Below the pieces are notes generated by a model. The model made no database searches. It was not told the origin of the DNA and worked only from the letters and a program-made list of their open reading frames with translations. Below, in pieces: positions 1 through 12,243 of a stretch of 64,000 nucleotides of DNA (within the stretch, counting starts at the first letter, position 1; each line of letters begins with the position of its first letter). A program made the position numbers and the translations under genes. Origin of the DNA: Anaeramoeba ignava (lineage: Eukaryota; Metamonada; Anaeramoebidae); NCBI GenBank assembly GCA_028826165.1, contig JAPDFW010000136.1:628501-692500 (forward strand), written 5' to 3'.

Positions 1-640
1 TTCTAATTTCACGTTTGGAAGATGATTTTCGGTTTAGAGTTTGATTTTGATTATCATTTTGATTATCATTTTGATTATCATTATTATCATTTTCATTTTG
101 AATTTCATTTTTATTTTGAATTTCATTTTTAATTTCATTTGAATCACCTAAATCATTTGAATCACCTAAATCATTTGAATCACCTAAATCATCTGAATCA
201 CCTAAATCATCTGAAACACCTGAATCTTCATCTTCATCTGAATCAACTCGTCTTTCATCTATTAAGAAATTTTTGGAATCTTTATTTACTTCAATTTCTT
301 TTTGATAAAAAGATGTTTCTCCAACTTTAGGAGTTCGCCATATTTTAACAATATGTTTTCCAGGTCTTAAATTAAACATTTTAATATGAGATAAATTATT
401 GCTTTTTTTTTGGAGATTTTCTTTTGGCTAAATAAATAAAGTTGTTTTATTTTTATTTTTTTATTATTTTTTTATTATTGGTTCGTTAAAATTTTTGTTT
501 TTTTGTTTTTTGTTTTTTGTTTTTTGTTTTTGTTGTTTGTGTAAAATGCAAACCATTTCTCCAATTTGAATTGTAACTTTATTATCGTTTCCATGAGTTT
601 CAAGTGAGATAGGAATTGTTTTTTCTTCTTCTTGACTCAT
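1..640 (-). CDS. Acidic low-complexity protein, 5' part only, two exons visible
   Basis: The minus strand starts at ATG 640 (MSQEEEKTIPISLETHG...). Exon 1 (640-554) is exactly 29 codons. A GT-AG intron (553-428) follows, starting GTTTGC and ending ATTTAG. Exon 2 runs from 427 to the window edge without a stop. It reads PKENLQKKSNNLSHIK, then FNLRPGKHIVKIWRTPKVGE, then an acidic stretch, then an 18-nt tandem repeat encoding DLGDSN several times, then N/D/Q-rich repeats. The compact FNLRPGKHIVKIW segment looks folded, but I do not recognise the family. The 3' end lies outside the window. The ATG is 104 bp downstream of the Furry stop on the same strand, so the two are head-to-tail neighbours. 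Function unknown. Confidence 0.6.
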
Positions 641-743
641 TATTTCTTAATTTAAAAAAAAAATGGAAAAAAAAAATGATTTTGCTTTTCTTTCTTTTTA
701 TTTTAAAAAAAAAAAATAATTAATTAATTAATGAATGAATTAA

Positions 744-2057
744 TTAAAAAAAAGAATTGATTCGACGAATTTGATGGAAATCAAAAGACTCAAGTTTTTG
801 TTTGTATTTTTTATCTTTTGATGCTTTTAAGAAAATATCTGATTTCAAAAAAGAGGAATAAGCATTAGAAACAGTTGGAATAATTTCAAAAACGGCTTTT
901 TGGAAAAGATCTGAATCAGGAATTTCATCAGCAAAATTAATCTCAATTTCATTTCTTGTAATATCGGAAAGAGGAAGAGCTTCTATTGAGTCTTGGGCGA
1001 TGAACCGGTTAAATATGATTTGGGCAAGTTCTTTTTTTTCTTTGCTTCTTTTATCAAGCAAAATATATTGAACAACAAGTTCATAAAAATCAAAAGCAAT
1101 TTGGATATATTCTGACTCTGTATTTGTGAGCCAATCAACAAAATCAGCGCGTAAGTTGAAATCAACAAATAAACGTTGAAGTTTTTGCATGTCGTTTTGA
1201 TCATCAACAACTGCTTCTTTTTCAAACATTTTTAAAACTTCTTCGTCAATTTGATCTGGTTTTTCTGTTTCCAAATTTGCGTTTTGTGAATCAAGAACAA
1301 TTTCCGTTTTTTCATCATCTTCAACATCTGTTTGAGAAAGGGATTCAGTTGATGACATTAGTTTTTCCTCATCCAATTGCATTTTTTCAATTTCTGCCAT
1401 TTCTTGCTCGAAATCTTGAAGCATTTTCAGTGTGGAATCATATTTTGTTAATGGTGCAAATGATTTCCGTAGTTTGAGTGCTTGATTTGATTCTGGAATT
1501 GTGATTTCATTTGCTACTTTTTCATATGATTCAAATCGTGATATTGGTTTTAAATTTGATGTTCTTATTGATTTTGCAATAGGAGATAGTATATTTGCTC
1601 CAAGCATATCTCCTTTGTTTATTTGGTTGACATCAATTTGAAGAGAAGTTGTTTCTTTTTCTTTTTCTTTTTCTTTTTTTGGATCTTTTGAAATTATGTT
1701 TGTTAATCTTGATGATCCTCTTCTATTTTTATCAAGGTGTTTTTGCGGAATATTCGCAATATTATCGAGATCGATATCAATGCTATCAATATCATTATCG
1801 ATTTTGAATTCATTTTCGAATTCATTTTCGAATTCGTTTTCATTTTTATTTATATTTTCATTTTGATTTTCATTTTGATTTTCATTTTGATTTTCATTTT
1901 CATTTTGATTTTCATTTTGATTTTCATTTTGATTTTGATTTTGATTTTCATTTTGTTTTTCACTTTGATTTTGATTTTCACTTTGTTTTTCACTTTGATT
2001 TTTCACTTTGATTTTCGCTTTCAGTCTGTGAATCTTGCTCAAATTGACTCTCAACAT
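744..2057 (-). other. C-terminal RGS-domain segment of the Furry-family gene (or a separate overlapping gene)
   Basis: This open segment begins in an E/N/Q-rich linker coded by GAAAAT/CAAAAT hexamers and ends INSFF-stop. About nt 1210-790 translates to a pattern I read as an RGS (regulator of G-protein signalling) domain: DFVDWLTNTESEYIQIAFDF, then AQIIFNRFIAQDSIEALPLS, then ITRNEIEINF, then AVFEIIPTVSNAYSSFLKSD. These match the FxxFLxxExSExNIxFW, AxxIYxxFI, TRxxI and AxxxIxxxMxxxxYxxFLxS signatures in order. RGS domains accelerate GTP hydrolysis by G-alpha subunits. The segment overlaps the upstream Furry frame by about 70 nt in a different frame. The linker periodicity becomes continuous if one base is dropped, so fusion is preferred over two overlapping genes. 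Confidence 0.68.
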
Positions 2058-5000
2058 CGGAAAATGAATAGAAAAATATCAAAGAAGAAAAAGTAAGAAG
2101 AATTTCGTCAAAACAAAGAGTAATTGAATCATCAAAAGGATTCTTAGCATTCAAAGAAGAATGTTCGACAAAGTTTTGGAAATCAGTATCAAGTGTTGCG
2201 ACAGACAATATTTTGGACGCAAAAGGCTGGAATTCAGTCTCGAGATGGGACTTTGCGGTATCGACGATTTTGGAGAAAAGAGGAATAAGACTGGGGGATT
2301 TTCTTGATTCTTGGAGGAAAATAAGACAGACCTCAAATAAATACTTCATGAATTTAGCAGGAGCATTTGCAATCATTAGCGAGAGAATCTCGATCAGATA
2401 GGAAGCATGCTTTGCGAAGAAGACACGATAGAGCTCGTGGCAGACTTGATAAAGAAAACGGTTTGTGGTTTCGAGGGATAAATCAAGCTGAGGAAAGAAC
2501 CGCTCTTTGAACAAAGAAGACAATCCACGAAGATCCTTTTGGATGATTCGAGTGGCAATGAATTGGGAAAGTGAGATTGCCTCGAGAAGCTCTTGATCAA
2601 TCTCCTTAGCCACAACGCCGAAGAATTTAGACTCAAAAAGATGCATGAACCAAACAAGAAGCGAAATTATTGAAACAAACACGTGGCGTTGGGAAAAATC
2701 AGCGATATTTTCGTGATTGATTGAGATCAATTTAGCTGTCATTTTGAGAGTCTTTTCAAAGGTGGAATAGTAGGAGAAACCGTTGACTAGAAGAGGAAGA
2801 AGACCGTGGAAATATGAGGGCCAAAGACCAGGCATTTCGAAGGGGTTGAGGATGTTGGCGTTGAATTTGACGCCAGTTTGAGAGATGAATTCGACTTGCG
2901 GGAGAAAGTATGTCGATGGCAGCCTCAAATATATTTGAAAAGGGAGAGTCCTTGAGATTCATGAGAAGCACAGAGACCCAAAATAGGTGTGGAAAACGGA
3001 GATGTTTTGTTTGGCGGAGGTCTTGGTCAAGAAGATCCTTGATAACACGGACTAAGCTCGAAAACCGGGTCTGATAGAGAAGCTGATTGCCGCTGTTGTG
3101 TTCGATAGACATGATTTTGTCATTCGATTTCTTGCGCTCGGAAAAGCGTTTGACAAGCATTGTCTTTGTTTTTGTGCGATAGTCGTTATTGCATCTGAGA
3201 AGGAAAAAAATGTTGATCATCATAGTTTTCACGAAATTGATTTCCAGGGAAGATCTAAGCACCGCAAGCACTTGCATTGCGCAGATTGCAAGAAGTGAAT
3301 CAACGCAATATAAACTCCATTTCTGCGCCTCACGTCCCCATTTTTGGAGGACAGATTGCAAAAGATTTGTCTCAAGTGCGCGACGCAACGCAGAGATAAA
3401 ACTATCATAACCAAAGCCCTTGCCATGTGTGGAGCGTAGATCCTCGGGTAGCTCCTCCTGTGGCTGATGCTTCCCAAGATCGACCCAAAATAGAACTGTT
3501 GAGTATCCGGATAATTGCTTGAGAAATCGGACTGTTTTGGAAAGCCGTTCAATTTCTTCTTTTTGATCTGGATCATTTACTTGAACGTGTTCCAGAAGAA
3601 AACCAAAGATTTCCGCAACAAACAATATCGTGTCGGAAAGCTCCTGATCGAATATTCTGCGCTGGCACTTGACACCGATACGCAGAATTGCATAATTAAG
3701 AGGAAAATGTATTTTTTCAATCAAGACAGATTTTTTATCAAAAATCAATAATTTTCTGATAATTGAAAAAATAGCTCGATAGAAAGATGTGGATTCCTTT
3801 TCTGCCAAGTAGGAGTTCATTGCAAGAGAAAAGTCTTCTGCTTGGTGATGCAACTTCTCCTGTTTTCTCTCGTCGGAATCCTCCTCCGCAAAGAGGATAT
3901 TCTCGACATGTTCCGGATCGACGAATCCAAAGTATCCGGTCTTGAGATCCTCAACAAAGTCGGTCAAAACAACTTCGTTTGATTTGTTCCAAATTTTGAG
4001 CGAGAGTTTATCGATGAAGAATTGTGCAGTTTCTTCAGGAAACTTGAGGAAAACATTGATGAAAAGCTCGCCGATGACGGAAGACGAACTCTCTGCATAT
4101 TTGACGAAAAGAAACTGAAGAAGATGGTGCAAGTTGCTTGTGGGATGATTTGGGGATTTTTTGTTTTCGTGAGAGGGTATTTGCGGTTTTGACAACGTGC
4201 TAAATAACTTGAGGCCAGAATGTGGAATAACAAGACTGTCAAAAGAAGTGGACTGAAAAAATTTCCACATATTATCAAGGAAGTTCTCGCGAGAAAGATT
4301 GCGTCGTTGAATCGTCTCGAGAATGCCCTTTTGGTTGTAATACGAAACATAGAAATCGGTGTTATTGTCAAGAATGACGACAGAACACCAGGGAATAAGA
4401 ATATTGAGCAGAGTCTCGTTGTCAATGTTCGGAGACTTGGAAAGCTTGAAAGCGCTGGTGAAAACGCTGGGTGTTTTATCGCGAAGGAAACGGCACGCAA
4501 GACGGGAGATTTCGATGCCGATCTTGCGGAGTTTCTGAAGGGTAGAAGGCATGCAAATTTTTTCGAAAAGCGATTTTATTTCTGCATGAAACGAAATTTG
4601 CGCATCTTTATTATCAACAAGACAAGAGTCTGCGACACGAGAAAAAAGCGAGCATGCTCTTTGGCGTGTTTCCATGAGTGGAGAGGTTATTTTGGCAAGC
4701 GCAAGAAGAAGCAGATACGTGCTGAATTTGTCGAGATTTGTATCAGGATATTTTTCGAATTGGAAACAAATGGCGTAGAAATATTTCTCGGCGGTGTGAG
4801 ACACAAGCCGCGCATTGGGAAGCATGAGAGAATATGCAACAAAGTCTTTCATCAGCAAGGGGAGCTGGTTGTGCAAGAGGAAGCCGAGAACAGGCGATCC
4901 GCAATCCTCCAACTTGAGAAGAAATGGAAAGGGGATCGTGGATTTGTCTTGAAAACAACTGTTGATGGATAGCAATTCAGCGAAGCATTTGCGCGTGACT

Positions 5001-8000
5001 TTGTGCAGCGTATCAAGATACTTCGAAATTTGCATCTCTTGCGGGATTGCTTGGTTTGTTGAGACTGATTTTATGCCTGTGGAAATATGGGAAATTCTGT
5101 CGGGTATAGTTTGTTTTGTCAGCGAATAGCAAATGCGCAGGAAGTGGAACAACTCCTGTCGATCCCGTAGCTGGATCCGTGGAGAAAAGTTCTCGACGTG
5201 ATTCTTTTGAAGATTCATGCGAGTGAATATATTTGTTATTAAGAGAACAATATCGATCAAGTGGCTCAAGATCTTCACGGAATGCAAACCTCGAGGAGAG
5301 GAATCCATGCAACTGGCATGAATTCGATGGAAAAGCTGGGTAACACTTTCAGTAGACTGGAAGCGTGCAAACTCAGTATCAAGAACAAGCGGGTCGCTTG
5401 GGGAATAGCTTGTCATATTGACAGTAGGAAAGGGTATTTTTTCTGGATGTTCGGAATTTGCCAATAGGAAAAGGAATTTAAGATGAGCAAACAAAAAGAA
5501 GGATAAAAGATCCAAGAGGGTTTGGGTGGTATCAGCAATGCAGCTGGGCATGATGTTCTGGGCAACAATACGCGCGAAGCTAGAGGATTCTGGGACAAAT
5601 ATCCATGGGGATTTTGCAAGATGATTTCTGTAGACAAAGTCCATCAACGCGCGCATTAAGATGTATATCCCTCTGTAGTGCAGAGAATACCCTGCCAGGA
5701 AAGGAAAGCTTGCTCTGCGGTTTTCGTCCGAAATGAGGAAGTTACTCCACCAATGAAGACCGAGATCGTAGACAGAATTGTCGCTGGGAAGATCGAGATA
5801 ACCTCCGTCGTTCCGGCCTATTTTTTGCTCAGAAAAAAAGCTTCGAGGACATTTGAGCGTCTGGTCAAACCGATCGAGATCAACACGAGAAAGCAGCGAC
5901 CGCATGGGAGGGGATATGTGGATGAGCTCTGCTTTTGTGCCGAGAATGGAAAAATAAAGCGAATATAAATGCGACCAATTGTGATACATCATAGTCGACA
6001 TTTCTTCAGGAACAAAGTCTCGGAATAGCTCCAAGCGGCGGTGGGTCATATTGCGCACGAGATTGCATACATCGAACCATTTGCTCTGAGACACAAAATG
6101 TCCGATTTCGCTGATAAAAAGACTCCACAGTTTCTGTTGATTACTTAGCGCCGCTTTTTCAATTGAAATCAATGGCAAAATTCGACTAAATCCGCTCTTC
6201 ACTTCCCCTCCGTTTCCAAGCTCCAGTATGGCCTTATAACGGACGTTTTGAGAAATCGCGTAGTTGTATTCCTCGAGCAAATCCCCCAAACAAGGAACCT
6301 TTGTTGTTTGTCTCTTAAGAAATGAACTTTTATAACTGACGTTAAGTGACATTTTTTTCGGTTTTTTTTCGTCTGTTTTGGAATTGTCTTTTTCGTTTTC
6401 ATTCTCGTTCACAATTGCGAACGGTGCGTTTTCATTAACATCCAAAACTTCGCGATCCAATTCGTAACTAGACTGGATCACTTGCTGAATGCGTTTGATT
6501 GTTTTCACAATATAAAGGCATTTGTGGCGTATTTCGGGGAAGTATGAACACAAATAAACAAGAGAAATGGCGTCTGCATTTGTGAATATTTTTTTCGACT
6601 GCAGATACGAGTTGATGAGTTCGAATCTGCAGTTCAATTGAAGACACTGTTGGTATATTTCCAGCAACCCGCATAATTGCGAAAACAGTGTATAATTTGC
6701 TTGCACAACTTGATAGTTTGCCTTGACAATCAGGATCAAAAACTGGTTCAAAATCTCGCAGCTTACTGAAGGTGTGTTTATTGTTTGAACCAAGATTTGC
6801 TGCAGAGAATGCGAGCATTTGATTGCAATTCGTCGGTTCGAATGCAGAACGTTTTTGCCGATAAACTCTGGCACGCTAAGTAGTTTGGATATATTTGATT
6901 CAGGAAGAAGAGGCAGAACATCAAAAATTTCTTGCAATATTTGATTCCAAATCAATTGCGATCGATTCGGGAATTTTGAGTTCTGATCCATCGATATTTT
7001 CTCCAAAGAACGTGTTTTTCTGGTTATTCCAATTTGGGTAAATGAATCAATCGTTTTGAAACTCTCCTCATCCGCAACTCCCCACCACATAGGCACCCTG
7101 CATTGGTCTTGCAACTGTGACCACTCGTTCATCACTTGATAGATTTCTTCTTCGATTTTTTTGCGCAATTTCTCGTTTTCTTGTGTTTTCATCTGCAACT
7201 TTGTTGGCGCTTCAATTTGCTTAGATTTTTCAGGAATAACTGAAAGAAATGAGCTATTTGATATTGTTTCAGTCCATGATCTCGAAAACGAATAAATCTC
7301 ATACTTGTCAAAATATGAAGTGAATTCGTAAATTTTGTTGATATTTGCTGATGTTTCAATTCCTGCGTTTTTTTCGGTAAGAATTAACAAGTCTTTCTTC
7401 AGTGATTTAAACACAATTTCATCCATTTCAGAATATGCTTGCGATAGAAATTGGTATTCGAATGATGAATTCATGTATTTCAAAATGATATCTGTTTTGA
7501 GTATTTTGTAAGCGATTAATCCGACTAAATAGAGTTCTGGTTTTTTCGAAACGTTGAATATTTGGTTGAATATTTCTGGTCCCATTTGGTAGTTGTTTGT
7601 GATAATGAGAACGATGATGTAGGATATTTTTGAGATAACTTGTGGTAATTGAGGTGTATCAAACATTGTTGGGCTGAATAGAGCGATTTGTATTTTTTTG
7701 AGATATTGGTCCATATTTGGGATATCAGCTCTTTTTTGTGGGATGCAAATATCTATATTTTTGAATTGAATTTAAATTGAATTTTAATTGAATTTTTTTG
7801 ATATTTATTTTAAATTAATTTTGAATTGAATTAAATTAAATTGAATTGAATTAAATTGAATTAAATTGAATTAAATTGAATTAAATTGAATTAAATTGAA
7901 TATTAAATTGAATATTGAATCGAATTGGATTGAATATTTTAAATTGAATTGAATTGAATTGAGTTGAATTAAATTGAATTGAATTAAATTGAATTGAATA

Positions 8001-10191
8001 TTTTTGATATTTTCATTCATTTTAATTGAAATATTTTAAATTGAATCGAATTGAATTGAATTGAATTGAATTGAATTGAATTTAAATTGAATTTAAATTG
8101 AATTTTAATTGAATTTTTTTGATATTTATTTTAAATTGAATTGAATTGAATTAAATTGAATATATTTGATATTTTGAATTGAATTGAATTAAATTTTAAT
8201 TGAATTGAATATTGAATTGAATTGAATTGAATTGAATTGAATTGAATTGAATTGAATTGAATTGAATTGAATTGAATTGAATTGAATTGAATTGAATTAA
8301 ATTGAATTGAATTGAATTGAATTGAATTGAATTGAATTGAATTGAATTGAATTGAATATTTTTGATATTTTTGATATATTTGATATATTTGAATTGAATT
8401 GAATTGAATTGAATTGAATTGAATTGAATTGAATTGAATTGAATATTTTTGATATTTTCATTCATTTTAATTGAAATATTTTTGATTTTGAATATGCACA
8501 TTCGTTAACTTGTCCAATAAATTCCTTATCTTCTTCCTTTTCTTCTTTTTCTACTTCACTTTCTCTTTCTAACTCTATTTCTACTTCTCCATTTTTTTCC
8601 TCATTTTTTCTCTTAACAATAACTGTAGAAACTCCTCTTAAAAATCTAATTATAGAAGAAAGCATAGCTTTTTTCAAAGGTTCAGCTGTTAAATTTTTGA
8701 GTAATATTCCATCAATAAATTTCCCAACTTTTGAATAGAAAAATTCTGGGAGAGAATGTATTAAGATTGTAGTTAATAATTTATAACAAGAAGTCATAAG
8801 ATCTTTTTTCTTTTTCTTTTTAGTCAGATTAAGTATCATTTTATAAATATTTTTCACAATTTTGAATAAAGTTTGATGAGTATTATTTGAAAAATTAATT
8901 TGTGAAATGACAGATTCAAGTAGTTTAATAATTGATTTCCGAATTGCTGATTTTTTAAAAGAAAAAAGTAATTCTTCATATTTAATAAGAATTGTTGAAA
9001 GATTTGAATCTGAAGCTTGCTAAAATTTATTAAATAAAAAAAAATGGAAAAATATTTAATATTATTATTAATATTAAAAATGGATTTTTTTTTGAAATAA
9101 AATTTATACTTTAAAATTTATATATTGAGCTGCTTTTAAAAAATTTAAAATTTTTTGAGTTGGAAGTTGTTTTTGTTCTTGAATAAATTTAATAAATTTA
9201 TCAGAAATTTGAAGAAATTGAAAAACAGAAATATTATGAATAATAAAGCACCAATTAGAAATTATTTTATTTTCAAAATGCACTCTAAGATCTTCAGGCA
9301 AGTTTCTATTAAATTTTTAATTTTAATTTTAATTTTAATTTTAAATTTGATTTTATAATTTAATTTTTATTTTATAATTTGATTTTAATTTTTATTTTAT
9401 AGTTTGATTTTAATTTTAATTTTGATTTTGAATTTAATTTTAATTTTAATTTTATAATTTGATTTTGATTTTAATTTTGATTTTGAATTTAATTTTAATT
9501 TTAATTTTGATTTAATTTTATAATTTTTATTTGATTTTAATTTTGATTTTAATTTTGATTTTAATTTTGATTTTAATTTTAATTTTAATTTTGATTTTAA
9601 TTTTAATTTTAATTTTGATTTGATTTTATAAATTTGATTTTAATTTATATATTAAGTTGCTTTGTTTAAAAATACACACTTGAAAAGTGATTGCTTAAGA
9701 AAAAAAATTGATAAATTAATTAATAATTCTCCTGTTTCATTATCTATATTAATTTGATTCTTTTTCACTGTTTGAGTTAATTGGAGTGTAATATCAGAAA
9801 AAATTAAATGAACCAAACAAGTTAACAAATCAACTTGTTTATTAGAAAGATTATCAATCCAAATTTTTTCAAGAAAAGATGTAAAACCATAAGAAAGGAG
9901 CTCTTCTTTTTGTGAAAATGTTGGAACAAAATCACTAATTGTTGAAATTGCAACTGAAAAATTGTTTTTTCCTGTTTCAACAAAACTTTTCGAAAATATT
10001 TTATAAAGAGGTAAATTGTTTGGAAAGTTGAACCAAGTTTTTGATTTAATTTGATCATCATTTTTTTTGCTTTTTTTTTTCTTTTTAGGGGGTTCTTTTA
10101 GTTTTAATTCACAAATTTTTGCTAAATGTGTTTGGAATTGAAGTAACATAGATGATAAAATTGTTTTTATATTAATTGATTTTTTATCCAT
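744..10191 (-). CDS. Furry/Tao3/Mor2-family cell-morphogenesis scaffold with C-terminal RGS domain (frame-broken in this sequence)
   Basis: Furry proteins are giant HEAT-like scaffolds for NDR/LATS kinases that control polarity and morphogenesis. Four exons: 10191-9680 (ATG MDKKSINIKTIL), 9305-9110, 9019-about 8500, and about 7728-744; the first two junctions preserve frame exactly. Exon 3 carries the Furry N-terminal helical segment (SYKLLTTILIHSLPEFFYSK... LSSIIRFLRGVS). Exon 4 continues with LPQVISKISYIIVLIITNN and, much later, the Furry C-terminal block MPGLWPSYFHGLLPLLVNGF. Predicted length is about 2,740 residues, within the family range. Two +1 breaks are needed: at the GGG run 2900-2902 and near the T5 run 1999-2003 (plus-strand letters). 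After the second comes a Glu/Asn/Gln-rich linker and an RGS domain (separate entry). The Furry assignment is by recalled family pattern. The exon 3/4 boundary is approximate; my best choice is donor GTGCAT at 8499 and acceptor AAGAG before 7728. Confidence 0.82.
7729..8498. repeat. (TTGAA)n satellite filling Furry intron 3
   Basis: Nearly the whole intron is a pentanucleotide array, TTGAA on the plus strand (TTCAA in the sense of transcription), interrupted by AATATT and TTTTTGATATTT spacers. The purest stretch is about 8205-8355. Apparent open frames across it (FNSIQ repeats) are artefacts of the 15-nt period. Confidence 0.85.
9306..9679. repeat. TTTTAA/TTTTGA satellite in Furry intron 1
   Basis: A 374-nt intron bounded by donor GTGTGTATTT (sense strand) and acceptor AATAG. 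It is made of ATTTTA and GATTTT hexamer variants. Splicing restores the phase-2 codon AA|A and reads ...SLFKNLPEDLRVHFENK, which supports the boundaries. Confidence 0.8.
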
Positions 10192-12243
10192 TTTGATTTT
10201 TGGATTTTTATTTTAAATTTAATTTGCAAAATAAAAATAATAATAAAATAATAAATTTAAAAAAAAAAGAAATAAAAAAAATGAAAAAAAAAAAAATGAG
10301 AAAAATATTTTTTTAATTAAAAATTTATTTTAAATTATTTTGATTAAATTTATTTTAGATATTTTGATTATTTTAATTAAATTTATTTTAATTATTTTGA
10401 TTAAATTTATTTTAATTATTTTGATTAAATTTATTTTAATTATTTTGATTAAATTTATTTTGGATATTTTAATTAAATTTATTTTATTTATTTTGATTAA
10501 ATTTATTTTATTTTGGATATTTTAATTAAATTTATTTTAAATATTTTAATTATTTTGATTAAATTTATTTTAAATTATTTTAATTAAATTTATTTTAATT
10601 ATTTTGATTAAATTTATTTTGGATATTTTGATTAGATTTATTTTAAATATTTTGATTAAATTTATTTTAATTATTTTGATTAAATTTATTTTAAATATTT
10701 TGATTAAATTTATTTTGGATATTTTAATTAAATTTATTTTGGATATTTTAATTAAATTTATTTTTGGATATTTTAATTAAATTTATTTTTGGATATTTTT
10801 GATTAAATTTATTTTAATTATTTTGATTAAATTTATTTTAATTATTTTGATTAAATTTATTTTAATTATTTTGATTAAATTTATTTTAATTATTTTGATT
10901 AAATTTATTTTTAATTATTTTTGATTAAATTTATTTTAATTATTTTGATTAAATTTATTTTTGGATATTTTAATTAAATTTATTTTAATTATTTTGATTA
11001 AATTTATTTTAAATTATTTTGATTAAATTTATTTTGGATATTTTAATTAAATTTATTTTTAATTATTTTAATTAAATTTATTTTGGATATTTTGATTAAA
11101 TTTATTTTGGATATTTTGATTAAATTTATTTTGGATATTTTGATTAAATTTATTTTGATTATTTTAATTAAATTTATTTTAATTATTTTGATTAAAAATT
11201 TATTTTAATAATTTGATTAAATTTATTTTGGATATTTTAATTAAATTTATTTTGGATATTTTGATTAGATTTATTTTGGATATTTTGATTAAATTTATTT
11301 TTAAATATTTTTAATTATTTTGATTAGATTTATTTTAATTATTTTGATTAAATTTATTTAAATTATTTTAATTAAATTTATTTTAATTATTTTAATTAAA
11401 TTTATTTTAATTATTTTAATTAAATTTATTTTAATTATTTTAATTAAAATTATTTTAATTATTTTAATTAAAATTATTTTAATTATTTTGATTAAATTTA
11501 TTTTAAATATTTTGATTATTTTGATTAGATTTATTTTAATTATTTTAATTAAATTTATTTTGGATATTTTAATTAGATTTATTTTTGGATATTTTGATTA
11601 AATTTATTTTAATTATTTTGATTAAATTTATTTTAAATATTTTGATTAAATTTATTTTGGATATTTTGATTAAATTTATTTTATTTATTTTATTTATTTT
11701 ATTTAAATTTATTTTGGATATTTTGATTAAATTTATTTTAAATATTTTAATTATTTTGATTAGATTTATTTTGGATATTTTAATTAAATTTATTTTGGAT
11801 ATTTTGATTAAATTTATTTTAATTATTTTAATTAAATTTATTTTAATTATTTTGATTATTTTAATTAAATTTATTTTAATTATTTTAATTAAATTTTTTT
11901 TGATTATTTTAATTATTTTGATTAAATTTATTTTGAATATTTTAATTAAATTTATTTTAAATATTTTAATTAGATTTATTTTAATTATTTTGATTAAATT
12001 TATTTTAATTATTTTGATTATTTTGATTAAATTTATTTTAATTATTTTAATTAGATTTATTTTAAATATTTTGATTAAATTTATTTTAATTATTTTGATT
12101 ATTTTAATTATTTTGATTAAATTTTTAATTAAATTTTTGATTAAATTTTAAACAATGACATAATTATTTTTTTTATTGTTTGAAAAAAAAATTTTTTTTT
12201 CATTTTTCATTTTTCATTTTTCATTTTTCATTATTTTTCAAAA
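10192..12243. repeat. Divergent intergenic spacer dominated by a 24-bp minisatellite (about 10331-12150)
   Basis: The spacer lies between the 5' ends of the Furry gene (minus) and the Grp170 gene (plus). From about 10331 to 12150 it is a tandem array whose unit begins TTTATTTTAATTATTTTGAT and continues TAAA (24 bp). The common variant swaps AATTATT for GGATATT or AAATATT. Because 24 is a multiple of 3, one plus-strand frame stays open over 11585-12151 and reads the 8-residue period ILIKFILx. I treat that as coincidental. The last 90 bp before ATG 12244 is a short TTTTTCATT-type repeat. No promoter element is identifiable. Confidence 0.85.

Noticed and set aside
139-330. Plus-strand frame with MNHLNHLNHL repeats
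   Set aside because: It is the antisense of the DLGDSN repeat in the minus-strand gene at 1-640, whose exon structure and start are coherent.
2700-2900. A spliced intron as the explanation for Furry frame break 1
   Set aside because: The only GT-AG pair that fits would remove about 106 nt of sequence that encodes the family-like MPGLWPSYFHGLLPLL block and has exon-like composition.
3964-6818. Several 60-250 residue frames on both strands inside the Furry exon
   Set aside because: This region is less A/T-rich, so chance open frames are longer; only the 1,652-codon minus frame shows family patterns.
8196-8501. Minus-strand frame of FNSIQ pentapeptide repeats
   Set aside because: Pure translation of the (TTGAA)n intron satellite, whose 15-nt period has no stop in one frame; it has no start context or flanking domain.
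11585-12151. 188-codon hydrophobic ILIKFILx open frame that could be a repetitive membrane peptide
   Set aside because: The frame is an automatic consequence of a 24-bp period; the same array upstream contains stops from 1-bp variants, and no signal or other domain adjoins it.
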